A stretch of DNA of 40,454 nt, from positions 522,648 to 563,101 of the forward strand of contig MU657184.1 in NCBI GenBank assembly GCA_026770575.1. Direction: 5' to 3'. The notes under the pieces are model-generated. The model saw only the letters and a list, made by a program, of their open reading frames with translations, had not been told where the DNA came from and ran no database searches. Every line of letters begins with the position of its first letter. The stretch's first letter is position 1. Positions 9,253-21,929 of this stretch are shown one piece after another. Origin of the DNA: Pelagophyceae sp. CCMP2097 (Eukaryota; Sar; Pelagophyceae). The position numbers were made by a program, and so were the translations under genes.

Positions 9253-9721
9253 CGGTGCCGAGATAATCCGGGGTCTCTTCCCAGAAAGAGCCGCGGCGCA
9301 GGCCATGGAACTTCTTAGGTGCCTTGCTGGGAGCTGGCTGCGGTTGGGTATCTGCGGAGCCCGTGGGAGTTTTCGCGGGTCTCGTCTCCGGACCGCGTTG
9401 TGGGGGTGTTTGGGGCCATGCGCGTTGGGCGCGGGTCGGGGGTTGTTGGAGCCAGAGAATGCGACTTCTTTGGCGACGGCGCGGCGCTGCCAAGAGCGAT
9501 CGGCCGTATGTGCATGGTGTGCCCGCGGGCTCAGGGCACGATGTAGTCCGACCCGAAGAGAACTCGGTACTTGCGCCGCGTCCGCCGTCGAAACGCAAGC
9601 TTCGGCGCCGCGCGGTTCAGACGCACGAGGCCCCTACGGAGGAACCGAATCGCAATCGAAGAAAAGCAACCATCGGGACGCTCGAGGGAACGCTGATGAA
9701 ACTTTCGCGAGGGCAGGCGCC
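9253..9721. other. Intergenic DNA, no supported gene
   Basis: GC-rich sequence with open frames on both strands but no recognisable family. A minus-strand frame ending at 9531 finishes RRTRRKYRVLFGSDYIVP, which looks protein-like but cannot be linked to a start. It may be a small exon or chance. Confidence 0.4.
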
Positions 9722-12541
9722 TCACGTGACAAAGTCCGACGGCTCGTAGCCTTGCACCGCGGCGTCGTCGGCGGCGAGCGGCGGCGCCGATGCGAGCAAA
9801 GCCTCCGTCTCTGCCTCGTGGTCGTCGGGCGCGTCGTCGTCGCCGTTTGGCTCGTCGCTCGGGCCGACGGCGCGCAGCCGCCGGCGCAGCGCGGCCACGT
9901 AGACGCCCTGGTGCCTCTCCAGCACCTCTTGGGCGATGGCGCGCCGCGCGCGCGCGAGGACGTGCCGCGCCGTGTCCGTGGCGGCTCGGCGAGACGCAAA
10001 CCAGAGCTGGCCGTAATTTGGGTCCGCGTTGGCACATTTTAACTCGAGATCGGCCAGGTCGTCGGCATCTAAAGCAGCGTCGCAGTCGGCCCTGTCAAAG
10101 TTTCCGTTTTGGTGCGGCTTTTGCTCGACGAGCCTTGCCAGGGCCTGGACGTGGAGGAGTCTGGCGTATTCGACGAAGGAGTCGCCGTATTGCGGCGTAA
10201 ATTCGATTGCAAATCGCAAATAGCGCCGCGACGCCCGCGCGTCAAAGGCCGGCGACAGCGGCGAGAGGCGCGCCCGAGCGCCCTCGCACCACACCTCGCC
10301 CGACTTTGGCACTTCTCGCAGCGCCAAAGCCAAAGCGCGCCGCTGCGACGCGTCGCCGCCCCTCTGCCTTTTCAGCTGCACCACCACCGCCCACAGCCGC
10401 CCCGTCGAGGCGTGCGCTCTCAGAGCGGCGGCGCCGCAGTCGGCGGCGGCGCCGTTGCGGCCGGCGCGCATCTCCAGTAAGACGGCTTCTAAGTAGACTT
10501 TCCACTCGTGCGCCGCGTCGGTCCGCGCGAGCTTCAAAACGCTCCTCGCCACGTCCACCCTTCCAAGGAACTCCTCAAGCCTCGCGCACTCGAGGTAGAC
10601 GAAGGCGCGCGACTTGGCGGGGACATCGTCGAAAGCGCGCGCGAAGAGCCGCCGTGCTCTGCAAACCCGCCGAGCCCCGAGCTCCATCCGGCCCCCTGCG
10701 AGCCACACCTTCCACTTCAGATTCGCCGGGCACGCCGAGATCGCAGCCGCGTATCGACACCGCGCCGCCTCAAAGGCTTTGGCGCGCAGCGACTTTCTGA
10801 GCTCCTTTTCGTCGCGAGTCAGGCTCTTCTTGCACGACGCCACGCAGTCGCGCGGCGAGGACTCCGTCGAGTCGTCGTCGCTTTCGTCCTCGTCGTCCTC
10901 TTCCTCGTCGTCGAGTTCATCTAAAGAATCGTCGAAGAGATGGTCCACGCGGGCGGCTCTGCGTTCTTCGATCTGCGCGGCCTCAAAATGCACCTTCCAG
11001 AGTAATTCTTTCGAAATTAAGTCCACGCACCGAGACAGCATCGCAGCCGTGCGCTCCAACGGCTCCGGCTCCGACGGCACGGTCCCGCCGTGGAAACGGC
11101 GTCGGAGGTGCACCTTTTCGAGGTCTGCAATGTCGAGGCGCTCGCAGCACCTCAGAGCCCCAAACCACAGAGGCCCGTAGCGCGGGATCTCGACAATGCC
11201 GTGCTCCACGATGTCTAAAGCGGCGCCGTCGTGGCCGCACCTTTCCTCGTGGCGGAAAGCTTCGAAATAAATGGGGCCGTACCACGGAACCCGCGCCCGC
11301 ACGTACTGCAGAACCTTGCGAGCCACCTCTTCGTGGCCCGCGCGCGCCTCCAACAGAGCGCCCTCGAGGACCGCGCGCCAGACCTTATCGATGGGGACGT
11401 GCTTCAACCGCGCGAGTAGCGCCCGCGCCTCGGAGACGCACCCGGTCCTTTCCGCGTGCTTGATCGCCCGAGTCAGTAAAGCGTCCGACCCGTCGCAAAA
11501 GTCGAGGCCGCGGCGCACGATGGCCGCCGCCTTGGCCGCATCGCCGCATTCGTCTTCCATCTTCGAATATTCTAACCATCCTTGCGCCACAAAGGGCTGG
11601 TCCACGCACGCCGCCCGATAAAGACGCCGCGCCTCGGCCCAGTCGTTCTCCCGCTTGGCCAAGTCCGCCAGCTCGAGGTACAGTCGCCAGTGCACTTGCC
11701 GGGGCAGCGCCTCGAGCCGCGCCAGAGCAAAGGCCTTTGCGCACTCGAACGACTCCTTTTCGCGCTGGCGCAGTTCGCGGTAAAACTTCTTGAAGGCGAG
11801 GCGCGTCGCCGGCGACTCCACCAAAGAGTGCCGGTCCTCGGGCTCCTGCGCCGCGGCCTTGCCCGCCCGCGCCGCGTAGTCGCCGGGGTACACCGGCGCC
11901 GATGCAGAAAGCTCGGCGCACTGCTGCGGCAGCGCCTCTAAAAGCCGCGGCCCGAGGTGCGCCATGTGCGGCTGCAGCGGTGCGCGCGTTTCAAAGTGCG
12001 CTGCCGGGAACGGCGGAGCAAACGGCGCCGCAAACGCCGGCATCATCATCGACGGCGGCGCAGCGTAGTAGCCCTGCGTCGGCGCCGCGTACCCCGGCGC
12101 CCCGTAGTAAAAGGCGCCCGGCGGCGGCGCAAAGGCCAAGGGTGGTCGCGGCGCCCCGACGTAGTGCAGCGCACCCGGCTGCGGCGGGGCCAGATTGCGC
12201 GGCGGCGGCAGCTGCGGTCGCGCGTCGCCTGCCGCGGCGTGCGGCGCGCGGTGCGGCGGCGGCGGCGGCGGCGGCTGCCAAAAGTCAGGGCCGGGGCGGT
12301 CCTGCTGCGGCTGCGGCCCGTCCTGCTGCTGCCGCGTCAGGCGCGCGTGCAGCAGCTGCGCGTGGCGCTGCTGCGCGAAGAGCTGCTGCGCGTCGGACAG
12401 CTGCTGCGCCTCGGACGGCGGCGGCGCCGCGGGCGGCGCCTGCAGGAGCGGCGCTGGCTGCAAGATCGGCGGCGTGGCGGGCTCGTCTGCCCAGGGCCAC
12501 TCCTCGTCGCCCGTTGCGCCGGCGGTGAGTGACTCAAGCAT
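9722..12541 (-). CDS. HAT/TPR-repeat RNA-processing-type protein
   Basis: A single intronless frame of 939 residues. Residues 1-230 are low complexity, rich in Pro, Ala and Gln (QQLFAQQRHAQ, PPPPPPPH). From about 240 the chain becomes regular helical repeats of the half-a-TPR type: WRLYLELADLAKRENDWAEA, then GWLEYSKMEDECGDAAKAA, VWRAVLEGALLEARAGHEEV, GPIYFEAFRHEERCG and GPLWFGALRCCERLD. A very acidic insert (DELDDEEEDDEDESDDD) at about 540-560 separates this from a second HAT block (LKWKVWLAGGRMELGARR onward). HAT repeats occur in RNA-processing factors such as Clf1, Prp6, Rna14 and Utp6. I cannot assign it to one of them; the order of proline-rich head, two HAT blocks and an acidic insert suggests a scaffold in a nuclear RNA complex. 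The C-terminus (NGDDDAPDDHEAETE) is acidic. Confidence 0.8.
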   Translation of the reverse strand: MLESLTAGATGDEEWPWADEPATPPILQPAPLLQAPPAAPPPSEAQQLSDAQQLFAQQRHAQLLHARLTRQQQDGPQPQQDRPGPDFWQPPPPPPPHRAPHAAAGDARPQLPPPRNLAPPQPGALHYVGAPRPPLAFAPPPGAFYYGAPGYAAPTQGYYAAPPSMMMPAFAAPFAPPFPAAHFETRAPLQPHMAHLGPRLLEALPQQCAELSASAPVYPGDYAARAGKAAAQEPEDRHSLVESPATRLAFKKFYRELRQREKESFECAKAFALARLEALPRQVHWRLYLELADLAKRENDWAEARRLYRAACVDQPFVAQGWLEYSKMEDECGDAAKAAAIVRRGLDFCDGSDALLTRAIKHAERTGCVSEARALLARLKHVPIDKVWRAVLEGALLEARAGHEEVARKVLQYVRARVPWYGPIYFEAFRHEERCGHDGAALDIVEHGIVEIPRYGPLWFGALRCCERLDIADLEKVHLRRRFHGGTVPSEPEPLERTAAMLSRCVDLISKELLWKVHFEAAQIEERRAARVDHLFDDSLDELDDEEEDDEDESDDDSTESSPRDCVASCKKSLTRDEKELRKSLRAKAFEAARCRYAAAISACPANLKWKVWLAGGRMELGARRVCRARRLFARAFDDVPAKSRAFVYLECARLEEFLGRVDVARSVLKLARTDAAHEWKVYLEAVLLEMRAGRNGAAADCGAAALRAHASTGRLWAVVVQLKRQRGGDASQRRALALALREVPKSGEVWCEGARARLSPLSPAFDARASRRYLRFAIEFTPQYGDSFVEYARLLHVQALARLVEQKPHQNGNFDRADCDAALDADDLADLELKCANADPNYGQLWFASRRAATDTARHVLARARRAIAQEVLERHQGVYVAALRRRLRAVGPSDEPNGDDDAPDDHEAETEALLASAPPLAADDAAVQGYEPSDFVT

Positions 12542-13177
12542 AGCTTCAAAATGCCAATTCTGCGGCGAGTTCGGGCTTTGCGACGCTTCGCTCCGCGTCG
12601 GCCTATGAGTGCGTCAGACGCCGCGGGGCGACGTGCAAGGAACTGACGTCGGCGTCTTCAGGTTGCGGCTCGGCGGTCGTGATCGCTCGGACCTGAGTTG
12701 TACGAGTGAGCGCTCTCGAGGCACCTCAAAGGCCAGGAAAGCCGACGCACTCGTCCTGGTCCTGGTCGCCGACGCTGCCGACGATGGTGGCCGGCGAGCT
12801 ACAGCGGCGCGGGTCGTATGGAGCACTCTGCGAGAGGTATCACCAAACGACGCTTCTCCGGGACGGCTGAGGTGCCACCAAACGACGGCAGAGGTGCCAT
12901 CAAACGACTCAACGGCATCCATCGGATTCAGAAGCCCCTGCATCGGGTGGATGGTGCGTCGGCCCTGCGCCGAGAGACTCACGGCGCGCGTTCGCAGAGC
13001 GTCAGGCCGTACCGCATGAACGGAAAGTTGGACGGCGAGTTTGGCCCGCAGCCCCTGCGAAATTCGCGGTGATTCCGGCGTTTGCGCGGCGGACCCGCGC
13101 ATCCGGCGCGCGCGATAGAAGAGTTTGAAGATCGCGCCCGAAAGCCCCCAAAATAAAAAAGTTGGGGCCGAGGGACG
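12542..13177. other. Intergenic DNA with a three-copy short repeat
   Basis: No gene is supported. An 18-base word of the form GAGGTGCCACCAAACGAC occurs at 12834-12851, 12869-12886 and 12891-12908 with two or fewer changes in each copy. The 12542-12610 part is the likely leader or promoter of the HAT protein gene. Confidence 0.5.
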
Positions 13178-13771
13178 CTAGCGCGTACCTCTGCCGCTGC
13201 CGCTGCCGCGTGAATACGGTGCGCCTAAGGTTTCTCGGCTCGCGCGCCGCACGGCTGTGGCGCGGCCGCGGCTCGGACCGCCGCAACGCCGAAAAGGCGC
13301 ACCCGGGGGAGAGGTCGGAGGGCGAGGTGCAGTTCTCGCGCGAGTCGCGCCGCTCGAGCAGCGGCTTCGCCGGCCCCGCGACGCCGGCGCGCCGCTGCGC
13401 CGCGTTGTTCACCGGGCCTGCCGCGCGAAGCGTGACCGCGGGGCCGCCAATGAGGCGCGGCGAGGATATCGAGTTGGAAAAAGAAGCAGAACGCAAACCG
13501 CACCCGGAGTTACTTTCCCTGAGTACGGCCGTCGCTGAGTCCCGGGCCCGACGTGCGGCATCTTCGGCGCGCCGATGGCGTGCTGCGCCTTGCCGCCTCT
13601 GCCGCGGCACCCGAGCCAAGAGGCCCCGCCTTGGAAGAGCACCTTCTCGGGTGAACTCCCAGGGAGCTCCGGCCCGGGCGTCAGCTTGTGCACGCCCACC
13701 ACCGACGCATCGCCGCGGAAGACGGTGAAGATCGAGGCCACTTCCTCGTCCTCGCGGTCGTCGTCGTCCAT
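13178..13771 (-). CDS. Candidate multi-exon gene of unknown function, incomplete model
   Basis: ATG 13771 opens a frame beginning MDDDDREDEEVASIFTVFRG and running to at least 13540 with normal-looking composition. Two further exon-like pieces lie downstream: 13417-13303 (acceptor GGCAG, donor GTGCGC) encoding PVNNAAQRRAGVAGPAKPLL and ENCTSPSDLSP, and 13224-13178 (acceptor CCTTAG) encoding APYSRGSGSGRGTR then TAG. The last two join in frame with each other. I could not find a donor that joins the first exon to the second in the right phase, so at least one junction is missing. No domain is recognised. It lies head-to-head with the Rab gene (157 bp between starts). Confidence 0.4.
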
Positions 13772-13928
13772 CCCGGCAGACAGTTCCGACTGCGATCGGT
13801 TCGCCTAAAAGGTTAAAACCACCCGCGCGGGCCGTTGCAAAAAGTTCGTTGGACAGCATTTCCTTCGAATTCCCACTCGAAAGCCAGGGTGGCGCACTGG
13901 ACGAGGCCCTCCGACGTTGGCGTGGAAC

Positions 13929-14930
<1,002 letters not shown>

Positions 14931-15420
14931 GCCGGCCAAAAGGGGGCGCCCCCATCCAAAAGCCCCAAAGGACCACCCTGCAGAGGACCTTACCGAGGCT
15001 GCCGGAGCCGAACGTCTCGAGAACGTCGTCTAAAAATTGACGAGTTCCAGACGCGAGCAAAGGCACCCTGCAAACTACTCCGAAGGTGCGCGTGGCGACG
15101 TAGAAGGAAGGGTCTCGATTTGGGAGAGGGCCTCACTTTTAAGAACACGGTGGCAGCGTGCCGTCTCACAAACTTGGGGGCCCGTCACGAGTTGCGCACC
15201 GCAAGAATATGCCCACTTCGCCGCTACAGGCGCCACGCTGCAGGCCAACCGGGCGGGCCCTGCTCACCCCCGACGCGTCGCGTCTCGACGGTGGGCACGT
15301 TTGTTGTCGCTGAATTTTGGCGACTATAACTCCAGTGGCGCGCGCCACGTCCCAGCACGCCCAGGGCGACGACCGCAGCAGCCGTGCCGGCGGTCTCCTG
15401 GCCGCCCGGCGATTGCGGCC
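14931..15420. other. Intergenic DNA between Rab and RICTOR
   Basis: The first part is the Rab 3' flank. No frame resembles a known protein and no repeat or structured RNA was noticed. The 100 bases before 15421 should hold the RICTOR promoter; no TATA box is evident. Confidence 0.5.
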
Positions 15421-18400
15421 ATGAGTTTGATCGCCGTCCTAAACTCTGGCGGTGAGACGACCTGGAGGGCCATCGCAGAGGCGTCTGCCAGAGACGCCAA
15501 TTCGTGCGTCGATGCCGACCTCGCGGCGGCGGCGCGGGGCGCGCTGCTGCGGTCCCCGAACGCCCTCGTGCGATCCGTCCGACCCCGGCGTCCGTCGCTC
15601 GACGACGACTTTGGCTCGATGACGCGCGGTCCCCGGGAGCATACGCCGACCGCGTTTCCCTTTAGGCGGTGCTCGAGACCCTGCTCCGGCGTTGCACGTC
15701 GTCGAACTGCGTCCAGGAGCTCAAGAAGGCGGCCCTCGTCGTCATCGTCGTGACGTGCGTCGCTCGCCCCGCCGCTTCCCCGAGTCACTCGTCGCACCGC
15801 AGGTCGCTCGACGGCGTGTCAGTCGCCCCGCGTCCGTCGTCTCTGCGCGCCGCGCACGCTTTCCTTAGGTTCATTTCGGAGCAGCGGTTGCGGCGCGTGG
15901 AGAGCGCGGCGGCGCTGCGTCTTGCGCTCGAGATGCTGCGCCTCGACGGCGGCCCTGTGTGCGGCCTGCTGGCGCGGAGCATCGGCGCGACAGCGGCGTC
16001 GGTGACGGCGGCGCCGCGCCTTCGCGCCGCGGCGCTCGTCGGCGCCGCGGCGCTGGCGCGAAGGGACGCGCGAGCGTTCGACGCGCACGTCGGGCCGCGG
16101 TGCCTCGTTGAGGCGGCGCTGAGTTTAAAGGTCGGCGACGCCGTCGCGCGCCTCTGCGTGCTGACGCTCATCGACGTCGCCGAGCGCGCGGCGGCGGTGG
16201 TTTTGGTGACTGACACACCTGACTCTTCAAGCGCGCAAAACTGCCGCCGGCGCGTCCACGACGTCCTCTCGCTGCTGCAGCCCTTCACCGACGTCTACTC
16301 GTTCAAGCGACCGATCGACGGAGCTGCGAGCGACGTCGACGCCGACGTGCGCGCGCGGTGGACGGGGTGTCACCGCGCTCTATTGACTCTGCTTCGAAAC
16401 GGCGCCGCCGTGGCCATGCTCGCCAGCGAGACGCACGGCCTCCGCGCGCTGGCGCGGCCTTTGGGCGACGCGCACTCGGACGCGAGGCTCCAGTCGGCGA
16501 TTGTGGCAGCCCTCGGCGAGGCCGCGCATCCCCTCCTCGTCGCCGCCGAGCAGGCCTCCGCTGGTGTGGTGACGCTCGCCGCCGTGCAGGCGGCGCAGCT
16601 GGCGGCGGCGCTGCTGGGCCGCGGCGTCGTCGGCGCCGTTGGTGATTTGGCGATTTCGCCGGATCGGCCGGCCGCGTCCATCGCCGCATCGGCGCTCTGG
16701 CGCCGCCTCGCCCGCCTCCTGCGCCTGACGCTGCCGGCGGAAGCCTACGAGCGCTGGCTCGCCGAGGAGCCGCTCAGGCTCCACGCGGCGGCGGCGGGCA
16801 AGGTCTGGTCTGGTCGCAGACTCCAAAGACTTCTAGACGCGCTTGTCAGAGACACTGCGGACTTTCCTGCAAACGGCAAGGGAGATGCGTACGTCCTTGT
16901 GCCCAAAATCCAAATCCAAATCCCAAATGAAAACGGTGAATGCAAGTCGCAGGTGCGACGCGCAACTCGCCAGGCGGGCCCTGACCCACGACGCGGCGGC
17001 GTTCTTCCCCGAGAGCGACGCCAAGAAGAAGAGACACGCAGTCTCGCGCAGCGTCGTCGACCTCGTCCACCTCCGCAACGCATCGCTCGAGCCCTGGGCG
17101 CACCTCGAGGCGCCGCCGGTGCGTCGAAGCGAGGGGAAGCGTACCGGGGAGCGTCCCGCTGACGAGACGCTGCCTTTGGATGTCGGCCCTTGTTCGGATT
17201 CCGCGTTTGCGCATTTGACCTTTGTGAACACAGGCGAAGGAGTGCATGCGCGCGACGATGCTTGCGATGATGGAGTCTTCAATGGCCGGCCGTATGAAAA
17301 TGGACTCGGCTTCTTTTAACCACCTCCTCGACAAGACAAAGATCTTGAGCACAAAAGAGTGGCGGAAATGGGACTGGCGTGCCATCGACGCCGCCGTCGA
17401 CGCCATGCGCCGCGGCCACGGCCTCGACGATTCCGCAGTCCTCACCGGCACGGCCGAGGCGGACAGAGTCGTCTCAGACGCCCTCAGGTCCAAGTTCGTC
17501 AAACGCCTGGGAGGCTTCTTCCGATGCGAAGACCCGCGTCCGGTCCGAGGAGACGTGTGATGACGTCGAGGATACGCGCTTGCTTTGTTCCCTTTTTCAC
17601 TCGTACCGCAGGCGACGACATCGAGCCCAACAAGGCTTCCTTCGCCTCGCTGCCCTGGACGCCGGCGAACCTGCGCTTCCTGCGGACGGCGTCGAGGCTC
17701 TACGCCTGCCTCCTCGCCGTGGCGCATGCCGTGCCGGCGAACCTCGATGCCCGCGCCTTTTTGGAAAAAGACCGGCGCGGGTCGCTTTTGCAAGCCGTCT
17801 CGGCGACCATCTCTCGCCTCGCGCCGCCGAGCACGCGGGCGCGCAACGCCTCGGCGGAACTACTCGCGAGGCGCCACTCGTGGACGATGACGTCGATGAC
17901 TTCGCCAAAACCGGCCGGCCCGCCGCTGGGCCCGGACCGGCCCTTGCCGGCGCCGCCGCCGGGGGGCTTCAAGTCGCTCGTCGACTCGCTCTTCTCCACG
18001 TCGGCGCGGCACCCGGCGCCGCGCGACCGCGGGCCCTCGTCGGATCGCGTCCCAGAGCGGCAGTCGGACCGCCCGGTGTCAACAGCCGCACCGCTGCCGC
18101 CGGCCGCGACGCCGGCGGCCGCGACGCCGCACCGCACTTCATCACCGTCGGTCAAGGCCTCACCGTCGCCGCCGAGGCGGCCGCCGTCGCCGGATTCTTC
18201 CGCGACAGCGCGAGTGTCTTCGCAAGTCCTCGGAGCATTTCCGCGACTATCTCACCCTCGCAAGGAATCCGTCGACAAGCTCGCGACGAGCAAAGCCTCG
18301 ATGCTCGACTTTGAGGCCACATCGAGGTGCAAAGGCCCAGGGTGTGTCTACGAGACCGGGAAGCGTCATCACTTGGCCCGTCGTAGGCTGCTTGGCCGCG

Positions 18401-21330
18401 AGTTTGTGCCCCTCCTGCTGCGCGCGACGTCCACCGCGCCGGGCGCGGCGCTGGTATCTCCCGCGGGGCTCGTGGCGACGCTCCTCCCTCTGCACGACGC
18501 CGAGCCCGTGGCGAGGGCGGTGCTTGCAGAGTTGGACTACGACGCTGCGAAATTTGAGGCCGCCGAAAAGGCGCCCGCGCCCGTGTCTCGCGGCGGCGCC
18601 CGCGGCATCTTCTTCTCCGACGTCCGCAGCGACTCCCGCAAAGGTGGCGGCGTTGACTCGGCGCGACTCTTCGACGCCGGCGGCGACGGCGCAAGAGCTT
18701 TGCTAGAGGCCTGGCTCCTGCGAGGGTCCGACCGCCTCGGCGTCTTCGCAGTCGGCGTGCTCCGATGCATGCTCCTCGACGTGGCCGCCGACGCCGAAGC
18801 GCAAGGCATGCCGTGGCAGCTGCGAGTGTTGATAAGGCTGGCCTCGGGCCGGCTCGCAAGGCCAGGGATCGTCGCAGACTGCATCCACGTCGACGACGAA
18901 GACGACTGCTCCCAGGACTCGAGCGACGAGCGCAGCCTGCCCGCGACGCCGTCGGAGATGGCCCTCGCGTCGCTCCCGGAAGACGACACGGCCGACGCCT
19001 CGCCCGTGTCCGCGTCCGCGCGGCCGCAGCAAAAGTCAACGGCGCTGCTCCGCGCCTACGGCCTCGCCGTCGTCGACGAGTTCCTCGCCGCGAAGACGCG
19101 CCTACGCGTCGACCTCCACCCGAGGCACGCCGACCAGCTCGCTTCGCCTGCGCTCCGCCTCCGCCTACTCTCCGCGCCGTCCGATTCGCTTTTGGACGCC
19201 GGCAACCTCCGACAAGCGCTGCACGACTGGGACGCCGCCGGGAACAACGCCGCCTACGCCCAGCGGCAGGCCGCCCAGCAAGCGTGTGCTATGGCCGCCT
19301 TCACCCAAGCAGCCGCGAGCATCGCAGATCCGTCCAAGTGCGACGACGACGACGAGCCCCCGCCGCCGCGCGACGCCACATCCGACGGCGACTACGCCGT
19401 CGTGCGCGGCTGCGACGGCGCGCTCGCCTGCATCCTGCCCATCGAAGTCGACGCGCAGCGGTCCCGCGCGTTGACGGAAGAGCACTCGCGCCGCCGCAGC
19501 CTGTCGGCCGAGCCCGCCCCGGACCAACGCCGGCGGGGCTCGACGGCGACGTCGGCGGCGTCGGCGGCGGACGACGACGTCGACGGGTCCATCAACCCGC
19601 GCCTCGCCGGCGTGCCGTCCGAGGACGAGGGCCCGCGCGAGGACGTCGCGCCGATGGCCGCCGCGCGCGGGCGGCTGGACCTGCTTGGCCTGGCGCGGCT
19701 GCCGTGGCGCATCAAGGTCGGGCTCTTTGATGGCGCTGGGCGCGCGGTGAAGGAGGCGCACCTCGTCACCGACGCATTTTTGGACGTCGCTTCCGAGGTG
19801 CTACCCCTCGTCGGCGGCGTCGAAGGCGGCGCGACGGCGCAGCGTCACGGCCGCGCGCGGCTGCGCGGGGCCATCGTCGACGCGCGCGGCTGCGCGGCGG
19901 CGGTGGCGCTCCGCGCGGCGGGCAACGCCGGCGCGACGCTGCGCGCGACGCTCATGATCGGCGACTGCGACGTGGGCCACGACGGCCGCATTTACCACGG
20001 CGACGGTGAAGACGCGAATTTTGACGAAGTGCCGTTGGACGTCGTCAAGCGCCTCGTTTTTTTATTTCGGCGGAGCGAGACTGTGCCGGTCCAGGCGCGT
20101 TCGGGCGATACTTCGTACGCAGTCGCCAAACACGGCGGCCGGTGCTGCTGGCTCTTTGAGCGCGGGCCTGGCGACGAAGACGTCTCCTTGGCGGGCCTCG
20201 AGTTTTCAATCGTCTTAAACACGCATCCGCCATTTGCGCTCCTCGAGCCGCACCTCTACGGCGAGCTCGCAAAGACGCGAACCGGCCGCGGCGCGCTGCA
20301 AGCCGCGAGCGCCGTCGAGCGCTGCGTCGACGCCGCCTGCCTCGGGGAAGACGTCGACGCGCGCGCCGCGGCCTTGTTCGCCCTCTCAGCGCTATCCTGC
20401 GCGGGCGAGGACGGCTGGCGCCACCTGCGCGACGCGACAAGGCGGTCGGCGGCGTTTGCGGCATTTGTGCGGAGAAGGGATGAGGAGGTCGCGGCCGCCC
20501 AGACCGGCAGCTTCGACGCCTCGCAAGGCTCCGCGGACCTCGGGGACCGCGCGGCCGCGTTCTTAATCTCCACGCTCGTCGATTTGGCCCACAACGCAGC
20601 CGCGCTGCCGCTGCGCTTCGGCGCGCAAGTGGCGCTCGCGAGGCTTGCGAGCGTCCGCTGCGCGAGCGGTGTATCGTCGCCGCGGGGCGTCGCGCGCTAC
20701 CTGCGCTGGGGCGCGCCGGATCTCGACCGCGCGGTCTCGCTGCTGCCCGTCGACGTCCGGTCCCTCTTCGACAAAGACCTCTGGCCCCGCGCCGCCGCCG
20801 CAGCTGCGGCAGATCCGTACGACGCCACGGGCTGGCGCGAAGACGAGGAGGAGCTCATGCGAGACAGCGCTGAGCTTAACGCCGAAGCACCTCGGACCGA
20901 GGCGCGCGACTCGCCCGAAGCGCCTTTAAACAGCTCCGCGCCGGCCCCCGAGGCCGCCGCGGCGTCGCCGGCGGCCGCGCGCGCGGCTTCGGCGCGGGCC
21001 AAAGTGGCGGCGGACCTCGCGCACCTCATTTGCCGCGTCTCGCAGAAGACTACTGCGGAGAAAATTGAATCTTTGAAGCGCGCCTTTGCCGCGGCGCCGA
21101 CGCTATCGCGCGACTTTGCCCTCCTCGAGACGGCGCTACAGCTCCTCGCCGACTACGCGTACGAGGCCGACGCGCGGGCCTTTGTCTTCCGCCTCTTTGC
21201 GCCGCTGCTCAGAGGCGCCGGCGCCGCCGAACTCTGGAAGCGGCACCTTGCCGACGACGCCGCGCGCTACACGCTCAACAACTCCATTAGCGCGACGCTC
21301 CTCGCCACCCTCGCCGCCGTGACGGGGTAA
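15421..21330 (+). CDS. RICTOR: RICTOR homologue (TORC2 scaffold; Pianissimo/Avo3)
   Basis: Seven exons join in frame to 1794 residues, close to the human length: 15421-15567, 15666-15754, 15869-16888, 16953-17118, 17234-17537, 17612-18326 and 18387-21330. Exons 2-3 match the RICTOR N-domain pattern, FISEQRLRRVESAAALRLAL aligning with the family's basic ER-x-QALKL segment. Exon 5 has the strong signature FNHLLDKTKILSTKEWRKWD (family: LL-x-D-x-x-V-L-x-TKD-x-x-KWNWD). Exon 7 starts LLGREFVPLLLRATSTAPG and reaches LAELDY, the middle domain. Near the end, PHLYGELAKTRTG and AAALFALSALSCAGEDGWRH match the RICTOR_V domain (HLYGQLVHHKTG, ASLWALGNIGSSNWG). A disordered Ser/Pro/Ala linker fills about residues 680-810. 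RICTOR defines TORC2, which drives AGC-kinase signalling. The donor at 17538 is the least certain junction. Confidence 0.88.
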
Positions 21331-21929
21331 CGTGCACCGCTTTGCAAACTTGAAACCGGGGCGCGTCGAAGCGCCGACAAGAGTGGAACAGTGCCGTCGG
21401 CGAGCCCTGGGGTCGTGATGGTGGGTCTTGTGTGTTGCGACGAGTTCCCTTGCTTGCTTATGATCCACCCTGGGTGGGGTAATCCAGGGGGGTCTATGTC
21501 AATATAGATCTCGAAACGAAGTCAGGCTTCCAGGCCGGAGGGCCCGGTGCTTTGCCACGGCTCGGAATACCCGTGTCTCCTTTCTATGGTCCCTTCTTCG
21601 ACTTTTTCCAGAGGATTGTTTGCTTAAGATCCACCCTGGGTGGGGCTGGCCCAAAGGGGTATGACCGTCAGGATTCCTAGTAATTCCTATACAAATGTAG
21701 GAATCCTACATGTAGGAATTCCTATATTTATGTATATTTTTTTTAGCGACCACCAGTGTTTTTTTGTGACAGACGGGAGACGGAGGCCAACCGTCGTTGG
21801 CTTTCCGACGAGGCCTGCTCCGCCCTGTCGATTGAAGTCTGCTCCGCGGTGGGAGGCTTTGAGCTCCGCTCACGGGGTGGCGGGTGGAGTGCCTCGGCTC
21901 AGCATTTCCGACGCTGTTCTCTCGTCGCC
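21331..21929. repeat. Intergenic repeat region with palindromes
   Basis: A word centred on the palindrome CCACCCTGGGTGG occurs twice in direct orientation (about 21452-21478 and 21619-21645), each preceded by TTGCTTAWGAT. At 21680-21725 several copies of the palindrome-like TAGGAATTCCTA/TAGGAATCCTA lie close together, followed by an AT-rich tract. No gene is supported; 21780-21929 is probably the carrier gene's promoter and leader. Confidence 0.6.

Noticed and set aside
9531..9720. Minus-strand frame ending RRTRRKYRVLFGSDYIVP
   Set aside because: Looks protein-like, but no start, splice partner or family could be found.
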